A DNA stretch of 64,000 nucleotides from Eucalyptus grandis (lineage: Eukaryota; Streptophyta; Magnoliopsida; Myrtales; Myrtaceae), in assembly GCF_016545825.1 (NCBI RefSeq), contig NC_052616.1:6944001-7008000 (forward strand), in the 5' to 3' direction. Of this stretch, positions 59,912 through 64,000 are shown one piece after another. The notes under the pieces are model-generated. The model searched no databases and was not told where the DNA came from. It was given only the letters and a program-made list of their open reading frames with translations. The first letter of the stretch is position 1; every line of letters starts with the position of its first letter. The position numbers and the translations under genes were made by a program.

Positions 59912-60904
59912 GCAGGTGAAGGAGGGGGGGGAGGGGGAGAGAGGGGGTGGGGTTTGGGTGGGGGAAGAAGCAGAGAGGTAAGTTCCTAGCTGCAGCTCAA
60001 CGAAGATCTCAAGGTGAAGATGGGATAAATCTCAACTGACAGGCTTGCATTATTTTTGCTGCAGAAACTCGACAGAGAGGAAGCAGAAGGAGAAGTGGTA
60101 ACAGGAGGAGGAGGTAGAGAAGGGAGAAGAAGCTTCATCCGAGCTTCTTCTCCTGCCTGAGGCGATTGGGGGGGAGTCTTTTTGAATCTCAAGTTTGGTT
60201 ATTTTATCGTTTCGGATTTGAAAGCATTGACAGAAATATATATTAAAAAACGAACCTTTTGAATCGAATTGAATTCAATGAGGTGGTGGGTTTTGGACGG
60301 GAGTGCGACCGGGAGTTGACTTGCAGAATCTGACGGGGGGATTCGCCATTGGCCCCGTCTCCCATGCTCGCTGACCACGCTTCGCGCACTCGGGCACGTG
60401 CGCATGTCATTTTCCATTTCTTCTCTACCTGAAGAAGACGGGCGAAGCGGGGAAAATGGAAAACACCTGCAGCTTTTTTGAACGTGCACGTTGGGACTAC
60501 GAGATCGGACCCGGTTCGGCGCCTCCCCGTCCATCGTATACTGTACGATTTGACAGTGAGAGAGAGAGAGAGAGAGAGATCTTTCTTTTTCTTTTTTGTT
60601 TACTCTGCGTTTCTCTGTTTCTTTAATGGAGACGGCTCCTGCTAAAATCGTGATGGGTCACAGAATTTGTGAAGGGAGACTGAAGAGAGCCCAGATGTTT
60701 TTGGACTTTTGGGCATGCTTGATTAGATCTCATTGTTCATCTGAAGTATTGATTTAGATCTCGTTTCGGTTGAACAATGTCAGCCTTCCTCAATAAGTTA
60801 GGGATGGAGAAGCGGCCATTTCTTTTAGAAGTTTCACAGCACCTTTATGCACCATCTCGATCCTACTCCATGTGATTATAATCTTTCAACTCTTGTGTTC
60901 TAAA

Positions 60905-61680
60905 TCTCATGCATTTTGACAGTGAAGGTAAAATTCGAGATAAGATTAAATTTATCAAATCTTGTGTTTGGTTTCTTCTCGGGATAAGATAAAGGGTGAT
61001 ATAATTGGAATATAAATCAGATTAAATTATCTTGTGGAAGAGGTAGGATAAAAGTAGATAAGATTTTTAGCATCTATAATAAGAAAGTTATTTTTCTCGA
61101 ATGACAGACTTTTTAAATTAACAAAATTAAAATTATATCTCTATATAAATAATATGTCAATTCCAATATAAGAAATTCAATATAACAAATAATAATAAAT
61201 TTAGTTATTTTCATTTAATCTTATTTTTATTCATATATTCGAATTTAATTATATTTTACAAAATAATTTCAATATATAAATATAAATATAAATAATATTT
61301 TTTATATTTTTAGATATTTTAGCATTTTGGTTATATTAGTACAATCTACTATTTAATAAAATTTTATTAGAGAATGATGGGAGGAGAAGAAAAAATAAAA
61401 AGAAATTAATTAATAAAAGAGAGGAAAATAAAATAAAAACAAAATAAAACAAAGCAAGAGTGTCGTAAGAGATTTTTACCATCTTCGTTTATAAAAATTT
61501 TGTTTATATGTCGTTTATACCAAATAATGTATATGATATTATTTGAATATATCCTACTTTATTACTACAATCACAAAATAGTGGATATGATATATCAAAA
61601 TCCATTTAATTTTATATTATATCCTATCAAATCCTATCCAATCCTATCATGATTAGAAATTTGGACAATCAAACGTAGCC
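60905..61680. mobile_element. Harbinger/Tourist-type MITE, copy 2
   Basis: The left end (CATGCATTTTGACAGTGAAG, then GTAAAATTCG) and the inverse of the right end (GGGCTACGTTTGATTGTCC) resemble the ends of the element at 42470-43209. The AT-rich interiors also match in style (TATGATAT..ATATCC..CTATCC). Left terminus decayed. Confidence 0.6.
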
Positions 61681-63340
61681 CAATAGATTTTGGCTTTTCA
61701 AACTCTTGAAAAATAGATATGAATAATACTAATATGCTCGTCTGTATTGGATTTACTCAAATTCTTGCTAAGATAGAAGCAACTATTAAAGAATGATTGG
61801 AGGGATTCAAAAGGTGACATTCCAAAAGATGAATCTTCTTTGCATCTTTACTTTTAGCTATGTTATTTTGATCCAAATTTGTTCTCATGTCACGTAAGAA
61901 AGCTCATTCCAAGCCCCCACAAGACCACAATAACACAGCTGATGATTACTAATTCCAACATTGCAATCTTTAGTTTCCGCCTCTTTCAAAGCACCAATGA
62001 AATTATATCGGCTATTTCAATCAATTTTGTGGCCACATTCAATGGTCACTGCTGACTTCCTTGTGAATTTAGTTTGTTGTTAGTAAATTATTAGGGTTAT
62101 AGTTAATTAAAATTTGTAAAATTGCCAGTCAAATTTGTCCTTTATATATATATTCTATCCTATCCTATTAAAAAAAAACCAATGATACACATACAAAGCA
62201 GAGCAATTATATGAAATCATCAATTAAATTTTTATTCAACCTAATAGAATTGTTTTTTTAGTTAAAAGAAAATTTTTGTTGTTCTATTTTTATCATTGGA
62301 TATAATATAAAGAGTAAAGACAAGAAAAGTATTCTTATTCCCCAAATATTCGAATGTTGATGCCTAATACTCCATCCATTGTTTCAATCGTTGTAATTGT
62401 GCACAAAGTACAATTTTGCACAATAGGTACCTATTTCGCTGGAATTTCTCTAAAGATGAAATATCTTTAACCGAATGTAGTTCTTCGGCTTTTAATTGAA
62501 AGAGATCAAGTTTTATGGCGATTTCAGATAGGAAATATCCAAGTGAACACATAAATCAACTATTTTACTCTAAACGAATTTATATAGACACAAATTATGC
62601 CTGAAGTCAATCGACAGTAAGACTTGAAAAGTACAATTGATAAAGACAAACCACACACTAACAAACCCCATTGAAATTTAATCGACCACAAAATTTGACA
62701 ATGTAATCACACAACGTTGGACTTTAATCAACGACACTACACCCAAGATATAAACACATGCTGAAATTTAATCTACGATGTGAATCTAAAGCTACAACTA
62801 AGGAAGGTAAAGTGCAGTGCAAGAAAGTAAAGATAAAGATAAATTTGTTTGATTTTTGCAAGGAGCTTTCTAGTAGACAACTGATGATATCTGTAACGGC
62901 TTTGCAGTAATCACCTCTTGACGGTTTCCAATGATTGTCTCAATTGTCTCCTTGTTTTTTTTCTTTATTTAGCATTTCCCTACCCATGATCTTTAAACCT
63001 TCTCTCTCTAAGCGTTTATCCTCCTGAAAAAAGGGTGTTAACTACCTCCACGATCTTGTTTTCATAATTTCTGGCAATTGCTCATCATAATTGTCTTGCA
63101 TTTGTATTGCTTCTCGGTTCTATCTTTCATATCTCCTTGTTCGATATTCAAATGACAAGTGTTCCCTCCAAACGTACACGCTCATTCTTCCCAATTCCAA
63201 TTGTTTTGTCTTATGACCGTGCCTTTACATATACCCTTGTTGATTTCTCCTACCCTTAAGACCTTTAGACGGCATTTCACCATACGTATCATTGTCAACA
63301 TCCATACTAATGATTTATGGTTGTGAGATTTTGTGCATAC
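61681..63340. other. Intergenic, no gene seen
   Basis: The 62-codon frame at 62364-62552 (minus) is plain and helical but matches nothing I recognise. No RNA gene seen. Confidence 0.5.
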
Positions 63341-63860
63341 TGTCAATTATTGTAAAAGCGTAAGCTTTTAAATGAAAGTATGATTTATTATTTAACTATT
63401 CAAACACTTCTCCTAACTCTTATACAAATTTTATTATTTAAATATTCTAAAGTTTCCCTCACACTTAGTCTAGTTTTTTTTGCTTAGTATTAAGCATGGA
63501 AATTTAATTTGGGAGGCAAATGAGACTTGAAAAAATTTGAATTTAGTATTTTAGCTTTGATATCTTGTGAGATTTTGCAATACTATTGCTACCTATTCTA
63601 AAAGCTTAAATTTTTAGATAAAAGCATGATTATTATTTAAATATTCTAAATACTCTCCCTCACATTTAGTGTGGTCTTTTTGCCTATTAGTAAGTGTGAA
63701 AATATTTAATTACGGAGGTAGATAAGATTTGGAAAGATTTGAACTCAAAACCTCCAACCCGATCCCAAGTGAGATTTCATAGAACCGTTGCTGAATGTTG
63801 TAAAAGCTAAAAATTTTAAATTAAATCGTGATTTATTATTTAAATATTCTAACAATCGTA
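63340..63860. repeat. ~240-bp tandem repeat array
   Basis: Two full units and a partial third, each with GATTTATTATTTAAATATTCTAA or a near copy (63383, 63428, 63632 and 63829), CTCACA(C/T)TTAGT, a GGAGG(C/T)A.ATGAGA-like stretch and GATATC/GATCCC..GTGAGATTT. Partial copies of the same family lie at 2861-3335 and 44250-44520. Confidence 0.65.
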
Positions 63861-64000
63861 TCTCATCCTGAGAGTTTGATAAATGAATATATATCACTGA
63901 TGTCCCTCACCATTGACTGACCCCACATCATCTTTCATTGGCATTGATAGAATGTAATGCATCCATCAATGTTCACGTGCTTCTTACGTGACTATTCAGT

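Noticed and set aside
62364..62552. 62-codon minus-strand open frame with a helical look
   Set aside because: No recognisable family, no splice or promoter context, and surrounded by AT-rich repeats.

Overview
The window is nuclear DNA from a flowering plant. Genes are split by GT-AG introns, intergenic DNA is AT-rich and full of small transposon relics, and CT/GA microsatellites sit in 5' leaders and introns. The protein families are those of a core eudicot. The AT-armed repeats with a GC-rich core look to me like Myrtales (Eucalyptus-like) DNA, but that is an impression only.

Five protein-coding loci are supported, all on the minus strand. (1) 1-3696: HMG-CoA synthase-like gene, cut by the left edge, with seven exons visible. 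Its catalytic Cys and His are kept, but the catalytic Glu is replaced by Asp and one splice junction does not hold the frame. (2) 9681-11633: intronless PLP-dependent protein related to molybdenum-cofactor sulfurase, 650 aa. (3) 19470-23102: HOTHEAD/mandelonitrile-lyase-like GMC oxidoreductase, five exons, 579 aa. (4) 27495-33271: SPX-MFS vacuolar phosphate transporter (PHT5/VPT type), ten coding exons, 698 aa, with an in-frame 114-bp duplication that copies a splice donor. (5) 56220-59465: a TON1-recruiting-motif/DUF4378-like protein, three exons, 483 aa. From memory, Arabidopsis has the same neighbourhood on two paralogous chromosome 4 segments (HMGS, SPX-MFS, GAR2/TRM-like; and Moco-sulfurase-like, SPX-MFS, TRM-like). 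The order therefore looks like conserved synteny rather than an operon-like functional set.

Layout of the rest: 4-9.6 kb and 12-19 kb are intergenic with MITEs. One is a Mutator-type element with a perfect 9-bp target duplication at 7813-8326, and one is a Harbinger-type element with TTA duplications at 14364-14863. A SINE with a 15-bp target duplication lies at 25087-25258. From 35 to 56 kb no intact gene is seen. This gap is dominated by an old, colinear tandem duplication (about 38.9-45.5 kb and 45.7-54.2 kb), each half carrying a 120-bp minisatellite and its own later insertions. The second half also holds a receptor-kinase-like pseudogene split by a 943-bp solo LTR. The region right of 60.2 kb holds another MITE and a ~240-bp tandem repeat but no recognisable gene.

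No rRNA, convincing tRNA, CRISPR or microbial-type system was seen. The most interesting signals are the altered HMG-CoA synthase, the duplicated splice donor in the SPX domain, the tandem duplication in the gene desert, and the nested pseudogene/solo LTR.
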